Source: Methylobacterium sp. SyP6R (GTDB lineage Bacteria; Pseudomonadota; Alphaproteobacteria; Rhizobiales; Beijerinckiaceae). Taken from it: DNA of 64,000 bases. Location of the stretch: positions 4,777,501 through 4,841,500 of the forward strand of contig NZ_JAAQRC020000001.1 of assembly GCF_019216885.1 (NCBI RefSeq). The letters run 5' to 3'. The notes beneath the pieces were generated by a model. It had not been told where the DNA came from, searched no databases, and saw only the letters and a list, made by a program, of their open reading frames with translations. The position numbers and the translations under genes were made by a program. Below, in pieces: positions 7,841-16,696 of this stretch (within the stretch, counting starts at the first letter, position 1; every line of letters begins with the position of its first letter).

Positions 7841-9409
7841 CTAAGCCGGCGGCAACGTCACGGAAAACCAGATCCGCGTGCCGCGCCCCGGTTCGCTCGA
7901 CACGCCGATCTGCCCGCCCATCAGCTCGACGAGGTGGCGGCAGATGACGAGGCCCAGCCCGCTGCCGCCGAAGCGGCGCCGAATCGATTCGTCGCCCTGG
8001 CCGAAGGGCACGAACAGCCGTTCCTGCTGCGCCGCCGACATGCCGATGCCGGTGTCGCTCACCGTGAACAGCAGCCGGCCCGCGCCGCCGCGACCGGTAT
8101 CCGGCCCCACCGCCAGGGCGACCCGGCCGGCCGGCGTGAACTTCACCGCGTTGGTGAGGAGGTTGAGCAGGACCTGGCGCAGGCGCCCGACATCGCCCAG
8201 CACCAGGGTGGGGGTGGCGGGATCGCGCAGGACCTCCACCGCCACGCCCTTGCGGGAGGCCGCACCCCGGGCGACCTCGGCGGTGCCGGCCAGGAGGTCG
8301 GCGAGCAGGAAGGGCTCCGGATCGAGGGCGACCTGGCCCGCCTCGATCTGCGCCACGTCGAGCACGTCGTCGACGACCCGCATCAGGATCTCGCCGGCCT
8401 CCTGGACGGCGGCGAGGTGGCGCAGGGTTTCTGGCTCGCGCGAGCGGCTGAGCATGTGCTCGGTATAGCCGAGGACCGCGTTGAGGGGATTGCGGATCTC
8501 GTGGCTCATCATCGCCAGGAAATCCGACTTGGCGCGGTTGGCCTGCTCGGCCCCGTCCTTGGCGTGGGAGAGCGCCTGCTCGGCCCGCTTGCGGGCGGTG
8601 ATGTCGAGGGTGAGGCCGACGATGCGCCCGCTCAGGCCGTGCGCGTCATCGAGGACGCGTCCTAGGCTCTGAATCCACCGGACGGCGCCGTGCTCGGCGG
8701 TCACCCGGACATCGACCGAGAACGGGGTGCGGGTGGTGACGGCCTTGGTGACCGCGTCCCACAGCATGGCGCGGTCGTCGGCATGGACGAGCCCGGTCCA
8801 GGCCGAGGAGGTGATGATGCAGGCCTGCGCCGAGAGGCCGTGCAGGCGCGCGCCCTCCGCCGAGAGCGAGAGCGCGCCGGTGCGCATGTTCCAGTCCCAC
8901 AGGCCGACGCCGGCGGCCTTGTGGGTCAGGAGCAGCAGGTTGGTGGTGGCCTCGAGCGCCTGGTTGTCGGCCACGACGTCGTCGACGTCGGCGGCCGTCA
9001 TCATCCAGCCGGTGATGCCCGCGCCCTCGCGGATCGGCACCACGTCGGTCTGGTGCCAGTGCCAGCGCCCGCTGGTGTCGCGCAGGCGGATCGTCAGGTC
9101 GTAGGGCTGGCCCGACCGGATGGCGGAGCTGCGCGCCACCGCCGCCCGGGCGCGGTCCTTGGGGTGGATCACGCTGTCCCAGCCGTCGGGCTCGCCGAGG
9201 CTGGTGCCGATCTCCCGCGCCGCCCGGTTAGCGAAGCGCACCACCCCGTCGCGGTCGAGCATCCAGATCTTCTGCGGCAACGCGTCGAGGATCAGGCGCG
9301 ACGGCAGCCCGCTCATCCCCGGCTCGCTCTCCGGCAGCGCACGGCCGAGGGCATCGTCCGGTCTGTCCACCGGGATACCCGCGATCGGATGCGCGGTCCG
9401 CGCCGTCAT
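7841..9409 (-). CDS. PAS-domain hybrid-class sensor histidine kinase
   Basis: A 522-residue soluble sensor kinase. Two PAS domains lie at about residues 38-145 and 155-275, the second ending in the usual PAC motif (IVGLTLDITARKRAE). The HisKA domain has the phospho-acceptor His303 in MSHEIRNPLNAVLGY. The ATPase domain shows the N box (LLNLLTNAVKF, Asn420), G1 (DTGIG, 452-456) and G2 (GGSGLGL, 481-487). No transmembrane segment and no receiver domain are present, so it is cytosolic and should pass phosphate to a separate response regulator, which is not encoded next to it. The signal is unknown. Confidence 0.9.
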   Translation of the reverse strand: MTARTAHPIAGIPVDRPDDALGRALPESEPGMSGLPSRLILDALPQKIWMLDRDGVVRFANRAAREIGTSLGEPDGWDSVIHPKDRARAAVARSSAIRSGQPYDLTIRLRDTSGRWHWHQTDVVPIREGAGITGWMMTAADVDDVVADNQALEATTNLLLLTHKAAGVGLWDWNMRTGALSLSAEGARLHGLSAQACIITSSAWTGLVHADDRAMLWDAVTKAVTTRTPFSVDVRVTAEHGAVRWIQSLGRVLDDAHGLSGRIVGLTLDITARKRAEQALSHAKDGAEQANRAKSDFLAMMSHEIRNPLNAVLGYTEHMLSRSREPETLRHLAAVQEAGEILMRVVDDVLDVAQIEAGQVALDPEPFLLADLLAGTAEVARGAASRKGVAVEVLRDPATPTLVLGDVGRLRQVLLNLLTNAVKFTPAGRVALAVGPDTGRGGAGRLLFTVSDTGIGMSAAQQERLFVPFGQGDESIRRRFGGSGLGLVICRHLVELMGGQIGVSSEPGRGTRIWFSVTLPPA

Positions 9410-9796
9410 CAGCTCTCCTGGCGATCGCGCCGAGCGTGGGATGGCCGGCGCCCGCGCGGCAGGCCGGCGCGACCCCTGTCACGCCTCAGCCGCCACCCGC
9501 ACCCAGCCGAATCGGGTAAATCCCGAGTCCTGCTTCTGCTAACCTAAGGACGCGTTTTGTCCAAGAGCCAGACACCGACTTCGAAAGCTTTCCTGGGCAA
9601 AATCGCCAACGACCCATGATCTGCCAGAGCGTCACGCAAATCATCTTGGCACTTGGCTCCACGGGACGCCGAATAGGGTGGCGCGCAGAGTGGAGGCGCG
9701 TCTGCACAGTCCTAGGTAGTGCCACCGCGGAGGAAGGCACCTTTAAATCAAGTAAACCGTACAATCGTCGGTGGATCGACCTCCCGAGGCGCCAGG
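9410..9796. other. intergenic stretch, no gene seen
   Basis: About 390 bases between two minus-strand genes. Base composition drops around 9540-9780 relative to the surroundings, which fits a promoter region for the histidine kinase. No convincing coding frame, tRNA or terminator was found. Confidence 0.4.
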
Positions 9797-10528
9797 TCAG
9801 CGCGCGCGTCCCGGGAGATCGGGGCAAGCCGCCGCCTCGAGGCGCGCGGCGATGCGGTCCCGCGCCGCCGGGTCGAGGCCGAGATGGACGCCGTCCGGCG
9901 ACCGGCTCGAGGAGGCCGGGTCGCGCAGGTCGGCATAGGCGTCGACGAAGCGGCAGCCGGCCCGGGCGCATTCCTCCGACAGGATCGCCGTATAGGCCGG
10001 CGCGGCCTCGACGTCGTAGAACTTCGCCACGCCGGGACGGCCGGCATCGAAGGGCGGCACCGCGGTGACGACGACGCGCCGGGCCCGGGGCACGAGTTCG
10101 GAGAACAGGCCCCGGGCCTCCGTGCGGAACTGCGCCGTGGCCGCGTCGGGATCGCCGGAGCGCTGGCGCCGGGTGAGGTCGTTGGTGCCGATGGTCACCA
10201 CGATCGCCTCCGGCGGCCGCGGCAGGTCGATCCATCCCGCGACGGCGCGCAGGCCGGAGATCCGCGTGCCCGCGATGGCGGCGTCGATGGCGGGATGGCC
10301 GCACAGGGCCGGCAGGTACAGGCGCTCCATCTGCGAGTCGCCGAGGAGCAGGCTGTAGGGGCCCTCAACCTGCTTGAGCACGCCGGAGACCGCGAAGGCC
10401 CGGGCCTCGCGGAACGCCGCCACCCCCTGCCCTGCCCCGGACTTGTGCCGGACAACCAGGACAGCGGCGAGGCCGGCCGCCAGCAGGGCCGCGACCAGGC
10501 CGATTCCGATCTTCGTTCTCGTCTGCAC
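9797..10528 (-). CDS. membrane-anchored SGNH/GDSL hydrolase
   Basis: A 243-residue protein with an N-terminal membrane helix (IGIGLVAALLAAGLAAVLVV) and an SGNH hydrolase domain. Block I is LLLGDSQME (Ser nucleophile), block III is TIGTNDLTR (Asn), and block V is SPDGVHLG (Asp and His of the catalytic dyad). It probably acts on ester bonds of lipids or polysaccharides outside the cytoplasm, but the substrate is unknown. I chose the GTG at 10528 because it is immediately followed by the basic residues and helix; the frame stays open upstream through the divergent gene and is not coding there. Confidence 0.8.
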   Translation of the reverse strand: MQTRTKIGIGLVAALLAAGLAAVLVVRHKSGAGQGVAAFREARAFAVSGVLKQVEGPYSLLLGDSQMERLYLPALCGHPAIDAAIAGTRISGLRAVAGWIDLPRPPEAIVVTIGTNDLTRRQRSGDPDAATAQFRTEARGLFSELVPRARRVVVTAVPPFDAGRPGVAKFYDVEAAPAYTAILSEECARAGCRFVDAYADLRDPASSSRSPDGVHLGLDPAARDRIAARLEAAACPDLPGRAR

Positions 10529-10726
10529 GCGCCCTCGCGTCCGGTCCCGACGCCCCCGGGCCGGACCAAGCTCCGCCGCCCGCCGCGAGTCAATCGTCGG
10601 CCTCGCCCACAGCGACGGTGACAAGCCCGGGTTATCCACAGGCCGACAGTTTTCCCCCGACATCTTCACGCCTGATTCGGTGGTTCTGATCATGGTTGAG
10701 GGCAGGTAAGTCGGAGAGCCCGCGCC

Positions 10727-11785
10727 ATGAAGCCAGTGGAGATCGATCCGTCCGAGGTGCGCCGGCCGCGCGAGGACCCGCACGGGAGCGTGGTTACGCG
10801 CCTCGGCCGTCCGGCGATGCTGGCGGCCCTGGGCCTGGTCGGAATCGGCGGCTGCGCCGGGCTCGCCGCGGCGGCCTATCCGGCGATCAGCGACATGCTG
10901 CGGCCGCGGCCCCCGGAGGTGCATTTCGGCCGCGTCGCCGACATGCCGGAGATCAAGGACGGAATCCCGGCCCTTCGGACCACGCCGGCCCCGACGGTGC
11001 GCCAGGTTCCGCTGCCCCAGGCCCCGGGGAGCCAAGCCCCCGGGAGCCAAGCGCCGGGGAACCAGACGCCGGGCATGCAGGCTGCGGCGACGTCCGAGTC
11101 GGCACCGCCCCTGGCGCCGCCGATCGCTCCTGCCGCCCTGCTCGACCCGAAGCCGGGTGCACTGACGCAAGGTGCTCCGGCGCGGGGGTTCTCGGCTCAG
11201 GGCAATCCGGTGCAGGGTTCCTGGTCGCCGGCTGCCGACGTCGCCGCGACCGGCACCGCTGCCCCGTTCCAACCCGCTCCCGCCGCCCCGAAGGCCCAGG
11301 AAACACCGCGCCCGGTCGTCGCGCCCCGCGAGGCGGTCGCGCCCCGCACCGTCGCGGTGACGCGCGAGCCCGCGCCGCTGCCGCCGGCCCGGGCGGTCGA
11401 CCCCAAGCCCACCGTCCCGGCGCGCGAAAAGGTCGCGGAGCCGAAGGCCACGCCGCGGCTCGCACCGGCCCGGGAGGCCAAGGCCGAAGCCAGGTCTGAC
11501 GCGAAGCCAGCCCCGGTCAGGCACGCGGCCGAGAAGCCCGTCATCGAGAAGCCGGTCGCCGAGAAACGGGTGGCGGAAAAGCATGCCGCCGAGAAGCCGG
11601 TCGCCAGGCGCGAGAAGCCCGAGGCGCATCAGCGCAGCGCCGCCGCCCAACCCGGCGCGGCACCCGCGCCGACGGCGGAGGAGCCGACCCGCTTCCTCGG
11701 CGTGCCGATGCCCGACCTCGCCCCGGCGGGCCGCGCGATCAGGGAGACGGTCGACGCGGTGATCTCCCTGCCCAGCCGGCTGTAG
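10727..11785 (+). CDS. Pro/Ala/Lys-rich membrane-anchored protein of unknown function
   Basis: A 352-residue low-complexity protein. A short N-terminal tail is followed by one hydrophobic segment (LAALGLVGIGGCAGLAAAAYP, about residues 32-52), then about 300 residues rich in Pro, Ala, Lys and Glu. Short repeats are obvious: APGSQAPGSQAPGNQ near residue 99 and a run of AEKP/VEK-type units near 260-300. Such regions often span the periplasm. I prefer this strand over the overlapping minus-strand frame because the internal repeats and anchor make sense only here, and an ATG with GGAGAG upstream begins it. It is divergent from the SGNH hydrolase. No function can be assigned. Confidence 0.65.
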   Translation: MKPVEIDPSEVRRPREDPHGSVVTRLGRPAMLAALGLVGIGGCAGLAAAAYPAISDMLRPRPPEVHFGRVADMPEIKDGIPALRTTPAPTVRQVPLPQAPGSQAPGSQAPGNQTPGMQAAATSESAPPLAPPIAPAALLDPKPGALTQGAPARGFSAQGNPVQGSWSPAADVAATGTAAPFQPAPAAPKAQETPRPVVAPREAVAPRTVAVTREPAPLPPARAVDPKPTVPAREKVAEPKATPRLAPAREAKAEARSDAKPAPVRHAAEKPVIEKPVAEKRVAEKHAAEKPVARREKPEAHQRSAAAQPGAAPAPTAEEPTRFLGVPMPDLAPAGRAIRETVDAVISLPSRL

Positions 11786-11799
11786 AATCCGCCGCTGGA

Positions 11800-11833
11800 G
11801 CACTGCCCGGTCGCGCTGCCATCCGGGCAGTGC
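11800..11833. terminator. strong hairpin between convergent genes
   Basis: GCACTGCCCGG at 11800-11810 pairs perfectly with CCGGGCAGTGC at 11823-11833 around a 12-base loop. It sits between the stop of the plus-strand Pro-rich gene (11785) and the stop of the minus-strand phosphoesterase (11901), where a bidirectional terminator is expected. There is no T-run on either side, so factor-independent termination is uncertain. Confidence 0.5.
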
Positions 11834-11900
11834 CTCAGATCCCTGATCTTGCGGCATTTCCTTATCGACGAACCGGTCCTCCGCTTCGTCGAACGATGCG

Positions 11901-13661
11901 CTAGCCAGCCCTCGCCGCCCCGTCCAGCACTTCGAGCACCAGCGCGTCGCGATGCGCGCGGCCGTACTCGTCGGTCGCCTCGACGGTGAGGCGGTGGGTG
12001 CCGGCCGCGAGGTCCCGCGGCAGCCGCGCCACCCAGAGATGCGAGCACGGCTCGGCCTTCACCCAGGACTTCCTGGTCGCCGCGTTGCGGGCATAGAGGG
12101 CGGCGACGAACGGGTCCGGCCGGCGCACCCGCGTCATCGGCACGAGCGGACGATCGCCGATGCGGAATGTCACCCGACTGCGCGGCCCGCCGTCGAACAG
12201 GTTGACCACCACGTTCGTCGCACCGGCGCTCTCGGCCGGAATCGTCGCGCCGAGCAATTCGTAGAGCCGCGTATCGGGCAGGCGGGCGAGGTCGTCGGCG
12301 TGGAACTGGCTCTCCAGCACGATCCGCATCTGGCGGCCGGCATCGTCGCTCGCCGGGACGTAGCGGGTGGTGTAGTGCCGGCCGCCGGTGATGCCGAGCA
12401 CGTGGAATCCGTGCGGCGTGCCGTCGCGGCTGTCGGCGGTGGCGATGCCGCGCCGGTCCGGCGGACCGCTCCACCACGAGCCCGAGACGGCGGTGAGCAC
12501 ATGGTGATGGTGGGCGTCGTCGCCCGGGGCGCCGGGCCGGCCGTCCGACCCGAGGTAGTGGTGCTCGGTGGTGTGGGTGTGGCCCGAGACGCTGAAGGAC
12601 GGCCGCCCGGCCAGCAGCCGCAGCAGCTGCGCCCGGTCGGCGGTGCCGATGCCGGGATCGTCCGGCCCGAGATCGCTGGCGAGCGGGATGTGCATCGCCA
12701 CCACCACCAGGCGGTCCTTCGGCACCTGCGCCAGCAGGTTCTCCACGAAGGCGAGCTGACGCTCGCCGATCCGGCCCTCGTAGCGCCCGCCCCGGCCCGC
12801 CGTCGCGGTGGCGGCCCCGAGATAATGGACGTTGTCGAGCATCAGGAACAGCACGCCGCCGTGTTCCAGCGCGTAGTACGGCGCGCCGAAGCTGCGCTTG
12901 AAGGTCTCGCGCGAATGGCGGGCGTCCGGCGCCTCGAAGTTGAGGTCATGGTTGCCGCCGATGTGGAACCACGGCACGCCCACCTGCGCGATGAGCCGGT
13001 TCTGGCGCGGATAGAGCGAGAGATCGTCGAACAACACGTCGCCCGTCGTCATTCCGAACGCCACCTTGCCGAACTCGCCCCGCAGGCCGAGCACCCGGGC
13101 GATGGCGGTGTCGCGCACGAAGGTCAGCTCGGCGTGGCTTTCCGGCTGGGGATCGGTGAACAGCACGACGTCGAAGTCGCCGCTTTCCGGGCGGCGCACC
13201 AGGCCGAAATCGACGGATGACGGCAGCGGTCCGGTCGGCGCGATGCCGGGATAGCGGAGCGAGAGATCCGCCGGGGTGCCGGCCGGCTGGTGCAGGTACG
13301 AGAAATGCGGCAGCCCGTCGGGCCCCGGCGGCAGGGCGAAACCGGTCGGCTTGACGACGAAGATCACCACCTCGTCGCCGACCGGCAGGGTGTAGCGTCC
13401 CTGCGCGTCGGTGCGGGCCACCTCGCGGCCGTTCGAGACCAGCACGTCGGGCAGCCCCGGATCGTCGGGCCCGCGCCGGCCCTTGGCCCCGCGATCCTCG
13501 TAGACGATGCCGGCGACCTGTGCGGGCGCTCGTCCCTCGCCTTGCGCGTGTCCCGGCCCCGCACCCGGAGCGCCCTGTGCCAAGGCCGCGAGGGGAGCGA
13601 GCGCCAGGGCCGTCGCCCCGGCCAGGGTGGTACGCCGGGTCAGGGTGGTGTGATCCGTCAT
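11901..13661 (-). CDS. exported calcineurin-like phosphoesterase
   Basis: A 586-residue metallophosphoesterase. The N-terminus (TLTRRTTLAGATALALAPLAALA) has a twin arginine followed by a hydrophobic stretch, consistent with Tat export. A carboxypeptidase-regulatory-like beta domain (about residues 50-130, VAGIVYEDRG to VVKPTGF) precedes the catalytic domain, which shows FTDPQPE, MTTGDVLFD, HIGGNHD, MHIPL and SGHTHT, the metal ligands of the family. A C-terminal domain of about 170 residues follows. The architecture is that of bacterial exported phosphoesterases with N- and C-terminal accessory domains. The substrate is unknown. The start is set at 13661; an in-frame ATG 26 codons upstream is less likely because it would bury the signal. 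Confidence 0.85.
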   Translation of the reverse strand: MTDHTTLTRRTTLAGATALALAPLAALAQGAPGAGPGHAQGEGRAPAQVAGIVYEDRGAKGRRGPDDPGLPDVLVSNGREVARTDAQGRYTLPVGDEVVIFVVKPTGFALPPGPDGLPHFSYLHQPAGTPADLSLRYPGIAPTGPLPSSVDFGLVRRPESGDFDVVLFTDPQPESHAELTFVRDTAIARVLGLRGEFGKVAFGMTTGDVLFDDLSLYPRQNRLIAQVGVPWFHIGGNHDLNFEAPDARHSRETFKRSFGAPYYALEHGGVLFLMLDNVHYLGAATATAGRGGRYEGRIGERQLAFVENLLAQVPKDRLVVVAMHIPLASDLGPDDPGIGTADRAQLLRLLAGRPSFSVSGHTHTTEHHYLGSDGRPGAPGDDAHHHHVLTAVSGSWWSGPPDRRGIATADSRDGTPHGFHVLGITGGRHYTTRYVPASDDAGRQMRIVLESQFHADDLARLPDTRLYELLGATIPAESAGATNVVVNLFDGGPRSRVTFRIGDRPLVPMTRVRRPDPFVAALYARNAATRKSWVKAEPCSHLWVARLPRDLAAGTHRLTVEATDEYGRAHRDALVLEVLDGAARAG

Positions 13662-13784
13662 CGCGGCCCTCGTCCTCCCGGCAGCCCCACCCGCCGGGGC
13701 GGATAGGGGCTGCGCGTTGATCTGTGCCGAGGCAATCACGCCTCCTTGACGGTTCGGTGACGGCCTCGCGGTCGTTCTGCCGGC

Positions 13785-15917
13785 TCAGGCGGCCCGCACG
13801 CGCTCCAGGAAGCGGGAGACGCCCCGGCGCAGGTCCTCGGACTGGTGCGACAGGGCCGAGGCCGCGGCGAGCACCTGGTCGGCGGCGGCGCCGGTCTCGC
13901 CCGCCGTACCGGCGACGCCGTCGATCGTCTCGGTCACCCTGCGGGCTCCCGTCGCCGCGTGCGAGGCGTTGTGCACGATGTCGCGCGTGGCGACGCCCTG
14001 CGCCTCGACCGCGGCGGCGATCGAACGCGTCACGGTGCTGATCTCGCGGATCCGCGCGTCGAAGCCGCCGATCGCCGACACCGCCTGCGCGGTCGAGCCC
14101 TGGATCCGGGCGATCTGCGAGGAGATTTCGTCGGTGGCCTTGGCGGTCTGGTTGGCGAGTTCCTTCACCTCTGCGGCGACGACCGAGAAGCCCCGCCCCG
14201 CCTCCCCGGCCCGGGCCGCCTCGATCGTGGCGTTGAGCGCCAGCAGGTTGGTCTGGCTGGCGATGGTGGCGATGATGCCGACGACATCGCCGATCTTGCC
14301 CACCGCACCGTTCAGTTCCTGCACCAGCTCGGCCGTGCGGCCGGCCTCGTCGGTCGCGGTCCGGGCGAGGTCCGCCGAGGCGGAGGCCCGGCGCCCGATC
14401 TCGGCGACGGATTCGCCGAGCCGGCCGGCGGCGTCGGCGACACCGCCGACATGCCCGGACACCTCCCGGGCACCGCCCGAGGCGGCGCCGGACTCGTTCG
14501 TCGTGCGGGTCGCCGCCGCATTCATCGACCGGGCGGTCGCCTGCAGCTGGACCGCCGAGGACGACACCGTGTCGACCACGCCGCCGATCGTCGCCTCGAA
14601 GCTGTCGGCCATCTCGCGCATCCCGGCGAGCCTCTGCGTCTCCGCCGAGAGGCGCGCCTGCGCGGTCTCGGCCTCGAGGCGGCGGGCCTGACTCATCGCG
14701 TCCTTGAACACCCGCATGGCCTCGGCCATCTCGCCGATCTCGTCGCGACGCCCGAGCCCGGGCACCGCGACGTCGAGCCGGCCGGCGGCCAGCTCGCCCA
14801 TGCCGCGGGTCATCGCCCGGATCGGCTGCAGCACGCCGCGGACCACGCAGACGAGGCCGAAGATCGACAGGGCCAGGGCGGCGGCGAGGATCGCGCCGTT
14901 GCGGATCACCATCCGGCCGGCCTCGTCCTCGAGTTCCCGCGCCCGCTCGACCATCACGTCGAGCGCGACGTTGGCGAGATCGACGATGGTGCCCTGGTTG
15001 TCGGTGTCGCGACGGCGCAGGTCCTGGATCGAGATGCCGACCGGCCGGCCCGCGCCCAGGGCCTCGGCCAGGGCGCGGCGCTCCTCCTTGGCGGTGGCCG
15101 AGAAGTTGCGCGCCTGCGCGGTCTCGAAGGCGACCCGGATCGGTCCGTCCGACACCCGGCCGATGGCGTCGATGGCGCCGGCCCAGGTCTGGTCGAGGCG
15201 CCCACGCTCCTCGGCCGCCGTCAGGGTGGCGGCGGGCGACCACGAGGCCGGGTTCGCCACGCCGGTCTGCAGTCTCAGCGCCGCCCCGCCGGCCGCCACG
15301 CGGGTCGCCCAGGCGGCCCGCTTGATCAGCCTGGCGGCGCGCAGAGCCGGATCGGCGGAGGCGATGGCGGTATCGACCGTGTCCGTCGTCGCGGTCAGGC
15401 CGTCGAGCAGGGCCCCGTAGGCGGCCGTCGCGTCGGCGAGGATCGACGGCTCCCGGGCGGTCCGGGGCCGATCCAGGGCAGCGTCGATGCGCGGGCGCAG
15501 GGCGGCCAGCGCGCCTTGCGCCTCGCGCAAGCGGCCGATCGTGCCGGCGACGCTCCGCAGGTCGGTCCCGTCCAGGGCGGCGATCACCTCGGAGAAGCCC
15601 TTGTCGGCGGTGGCGCGCCCCTTGGCCAGGGAAGCCCGCATGTCGGGATCCGCCGGCGCCTCGACGCCGAGCGCCGTGAGGGCGGTGCCGCGCTCGATGC
15701 GGTTCGCCAGCAGCGTCCCGAGAAGGGCGCGGCTGCCGACGGACAGGGTGACGACCTTGCCCGCCTGCGCCTGCTCGCGGGCGGCGCCGACGAGCGCGCC
15801 GGCGGCCTGAGCGATCACCAGCACGCCCATGAGGCCGAGAACGATGCAGAGCATCCAGGAGACCGAAATCCTGGTGATCGACGGTCGGGCAAGGGAGGGG
15901 TTAGCCGGGTTCGTCAT
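13785..15917 (-). CDS. methyl-accepting chemotaxis protein
   Basis: A 710-residue transducer. The first membrane helix lies near residues 20-42 ([20 protein letters not shown]), followed by a long helical periplasmic region of about 300 residues and a second helix ([19 protein letters not shown]). A HAMP domain ([24 protein letters not shown]) and a C-terminal signalling domain follow, with the conserved hairpin tip in [33 protein letters not shown]. It should send signals to CheA through CheW; the ligand is unknown. No CheA, CheW or flagellar gene is nearby. The ATG at 15917 (MTNPANPSL) gives a short cytosolic tail before the first helix; an upstream ATG adds 39 non-typical residues. Confidence 0.93.
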   Translation of the reverse strand: MTNPANPSLARPSITRISVSWMLCIVLGLMGVLVIAQAAGALVGAAREQAQAGKVVTLSVGSRALLGTLLANRIERGTALTALGVEAPADPDMRASLAKGRATADKGFSEVIAALDGTDLRSVAGTIGRLREAQGALAALRPRIDAALDRPRTAREPSILADATAAYGALLDGLTATTDTVDTAIASADPALRAARLIKRAAWATRVAAGGAALRLQTGVANPASWSPAATLTAAEERGRLDQTWAGAIDAIGRVSDGPIRVAFETAQARNFSATAKEERRALAEALGAGRPVGISIQDLRRRDTDNQGTIVDLANVALDVMVERARELEDEAGRMVIRNGAILAAALALSIFGLVCVVRGVLQPIRAMTRGMGELAAGRLDVAVPGLGRRDEIGEMAEAMRVFKDAMSQARRLEAETAQARLSAETQRLAGMREMADSFEATIGGVVDTVSSSAVQLQATARSMNAAATRTTNESGAASGGAREVSGHVGGVADAAGRLGESVAEIGRRASASADLARTATDEAGRTAELVQELNGAVGKIGDVVGIIATIASQTNLLALNATIEAARAGEAGRGFSVVAAEVKELANQTAKATDEISSQIARIQGSTAQAVSAIGGFDARIREISTVTRSIAAAVEAQGVATRDIVHNASHAATGARRVTETIDGVAGTAGETGAAADQVLAAASALSHQSEDLRRGVSRFLERVRAA

Positions 15918-16115
15918 GACGCGCACCGCCGATCGGGATCTTGATGAGGCGGACCTTGCCCGGATATCGGTGAACCTTCCCCTAAGACAGGAACGGGGAA
16001 CTGATGTCGGCTCCAGCGCAGCAAGAGACGACAATGCCGGATTTCATTTTTTTACGCCACGTCAATCGACGACACGGCGATGCGCATCGGCGGTCGGCTC
16101 GATGGCCCGGGTGGC

Positions 16116-16541
16116 TCAGTCGAGGCCCGGCTTGCCGCCTCTCAGCTTCTTCACGTCGCCCCGCCGGCCCTTTTCCTCCAGCCGCCTCTTCTTGGAGGCC
16201 AGCGTCGGCCGGGTCGGGCGGCGCGGGGTCGGGGGCACGGCGGCCTCGCGGACGAGGTCGGCCAGGCGCTCGCGAGCCTCGGCCCTGTTGCGCTCCTGGG
16301 TGCGGTGGTTCTGCGCCGTGATGACCAGCACCCCATCCGACGTGAGCCGCCGCCCGGCGAGCTTCATCAGGCGGATCGCGACGGCGTTCGGGAGCGCGGG
16401 CGAGCGCCGCACGTCGAAGCGCAGCTGTACCGCGGACGAGACCTTGTTGACGTTCTGGCCGCCCGGGCCGGAGGCGCGCACGAAGCTCTCCTCGAGCTCG
16501 GACTCGTCGAGGGTGATCCAGGGCGTGCATTCGAGACCCAC
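16116..16541 (-). CDS. arfB: alternative ribosome-rescue factor ArfB (peptidyl-tRNA hydrolase)
   Basis: A 141-residue release-factor-like protein that hydrolyses peptidyl-tRNA on ribosomes stalled without a stop codon. The catalytic GGQ is at about residues 27-29 in SGPGGQNVNKVSSAVQLRFD. The C-terminal tail is rich in Lys and Arg (ASKKRRLEEKGRRGDVKKLR), as needed to sit in the empty mRNA channel. Length (about 140) separates it from full release factors, which are over 300 residues. It diverges from the Lhr-type helicase gene, with about 155 bases between them. Confidence 0.93.
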   Translation of the reverse strand: MGLECTPWITLDESELEESFVRASGPGGQNVNKVSSAVQLRFDVRRSPALPNAVAIRLMKLAGRRLTSDGVLVITAQNHRTQERNRAEARERLADLVREAAVPPTPRRPTRPTLASKKRRLEEKGRRGDVKKLRGGKPGLD

Positions 16542-16696
16542 GACGGCGCTCCCGAGAACGGTTTCAGGTGCACCTCACGAAACTCCCGCTGCACCGACGC
16601 TGCCATCGCGGCCGACGACGGCGACAGAGAGTTTTGTGAGAGACACCAAGGCCGCCGCCATCCCACGAAACGAATGCGCGCGCTACATCGGAGGGC

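Noticed and set aside
9797..11857. A single 686-codon minus-strand frame covering the SGNH hydrolase and the region beyond
   Set aside because: Only the last 243 codons look like protein. The rest is the antisense of the Pro/Ala-rich plus-strand gene and intergenic DNA, Arg/Gly-rich with no recognisable domain.
12946..15243. A 765-codon minus-strand frame spanning the gap between the phosphoesterase and the chemoreceptor
   Set aside because: It overlaps both real genes in another frame and reads as Arg/Gly/Pro filler.
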